Shown here piece after piece: positions 5,049 to 5,623 of a stretch of 5,623 nucleotides of DNA. The notes below the pieces were generated by a model that saw nothing but the letters and a program-made list of their open reading frames with translations, had not been told where the DNA came from and did not search any database. Location of the stretch: assembly GCA_003240795.1 (NCBI GenBank), contig QFNK01000136.1, forward strand, positions 1-5,623, given 5' to 3'. The position numbers were made by a program, and so were the translations under genes. Positions within the stretch are counted from its first letter, which is position 1. Every line of letters begins with the position of its first letter. The DNA comes from Micavibrio aeruginosavorus. Lineage in GTDB: Bacteria; Pseudomonadota; Alphaproteobacteria; Micavibrionales; Micavibrionaceae.

Positions 5049-5623
5049 ATGGACGTTTATCATACCAACAATTTTAAACCTCTTCCTGAACGGCCTCCTG
5101 AATATTTACAGGACGTGCTCGATGACCTTCAGAGACACTCAGGTAAAAAAACAAGCGAATTTAAAGCGTTTTCGCGAGTCTTTACAAATTGTGTTGAAAG
5201 CTATTGCGCTTCACGTGCTACTCGGGAGTACTTTCGAACACATAGTTCTCACTGGATAGCCAAAAACGAACGAGATGAGCATAATAAGCAGATTGAAGAA
5301 CTTTCCTCTCTGAAAGAGAGATATCGTGTTCCCTTCTACGTTTTGCTGAATGGTTATCGCGGAAATGCTGTGGCGTCCGATGGATCGCCTATATCGGAGC
5401 ATGATTTGGTGAACGCGATTGATAATTTTAACACGTCGTTAGATATCTTGCTCGCTGCATACGGTACGAAAATGATCGGTAAGAGCGGTGGAAAGCCACT
5501 ACCGTTTGAATATCTTGATTTCTTGGGAAAATGTATTGCGTATTTAGATCTTTTCTTGGATGTACCAAGCGGCTCCAAAATATTCAAAGAGATGTTGCGT
5601 CAATGCCTGCGAGCTGTTGAACC
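5049..5623 (+). CDS. Unknown island protein (3' end outside window)
   Basis: ATG 5049 opens a frame of 191 complete codons that reaches the right edge without a stop. It is the only ATG available, since an in-frame TAG lies at 5016-5018. No Shine-Dalgarno is found at normal spacing, so the transcript may be leaderless. The product appears soluble and helical: a Pro-rich start (11-17), a charged segment 72-93 that could form a short coiled coil, and hydrophobic helical segments near 120-138 and 155-172. There is no signal peptide, membrane helix, or recognised integrase, transposase, helix-turn-helix or nuclease motif. G139-xxxx-GKS (144-146) fits the Walker A spelling but follows a predicted helix and is followed by GGKPLP, so it is probably fortuitous. 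I do not recognise the family. Accessory cargo or a regulatory gene of the element are both possible. Confidence 0.75.
   Translation, partial: MDVYHTNNFKPLPERPPEYLQDVLDDLQRHSGKKTSEFKAFSRVFTNCVESYCASRATREYFRTHSSHWIAKNERDEHNKQIEELSSLKERYRVPFYVLLNGYRGNAVASDGSPISEHDLVNAIDNFNTSLDILLAAYGTKMIGKSGGKPLPFEYLDFLGKCIAYLDLFLDVPSGSKIFKEMLRQCLRAVE

Larger units (their letters stand above)
4719..5623 (+). mobile_element. Left part of a putative tRNA-associated genomic island or prophage
   Basis: From about 4719 the DNA is clearly more AT-rich and the codon use of its one gene differs from the genes to the left (many AAA, TTT, GAT, TAT codons). The boundary lies inside a tRNA gene, a classic target of tyrosine integrases. 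The first 330 bases (4719-5048) hold no credible gene. They contain an inverted repeat with embedded direct repeats (4788-4815), a G-rich purine run (4859-4881), a sequence resembling the tRNA anticodon loop (4884-4895), a TGTA/TACA-like palindrome (4954-4965) and a 12-bp tandem repeat (4990-5013). No integrase, excisionase or transposase is visible here. A deletion or rearrangement through the tRNA gene is the alternative to insertion. The right end is outside the window. Confidence 0.6.

Noticed and set aside
5463..5486. Walker A-like GxxxxGKS in the element protein
   Set aside because: It follows a predicted helix rather than a beta-strand and is followed by GGKPLP; no Walker B is evident in the visible part.
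5211..5587. Two minus-strand ORFs (63 and 77 residues) in the element
   Set aside because: Both lie wholly opposite the longer plus-strand frame and show no start signals or motifs.

Overview
The window looks like a moderately GC-rich alphaproteobacterial chromosome that runs into a visibly AT-rich inserted element near position 4719. The assignment rests on three things: the alphaproteobacterial style of the Dcd and MurA proteins, a small basic ORF ahead of dcd of a kind I recall from this class, and a textbook general-stress (EcfG-type) promoter motif, GGAAC-N16-CGTT, which is used in Alphaproteobacteria. I cannot name the genus.

Positions 1-3699 hold one tightly packed leftward gene cluster: a 52-residue basic protein, dcd (dCTP deaminase), murA (UDP-GlcNAc enolpyruvyl transferase), and two proteins of unknown function. 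Gaps are 26 nt overlapping, 1, 23 and 11 nt, so an operon is likely. It links dUTP/dTTP supply to the first committed step of peptidoglycan synthesis. The last two genes (777-1538 and 1-765; the second runs off the left edge) align almost without gaps over their whole length. They are tandem diverged paralogues of a family I do not recognise.

Positions 3700-3956 form a divergent control region. It holds a possible leftward promoter and, on the right, the EcfG-type promoter, which drives a 200-residue precursor of an eight-stranded outer-membrane beta-barrel protein (3957-4559). That gene ends at a strong UUCG-capped intrinsic terminator.

At 4672 a tRNA-Thr(GGU) gene begins, but only the acceptor 5' strand, D-arm, anticodon arm and variable loop are present. 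Homology stops at the T-arm (about 4718), where base composition changes. This is best read as the left boundary of an element inserted in, or recombined with, the tRNA gene. The first ~330 bp of the element are non-coding and repeat-rich. An unrecognised gene then starts at 5049, possibly on a leaderless transcript, and runs off the right edge. No integrase is visible in the window.
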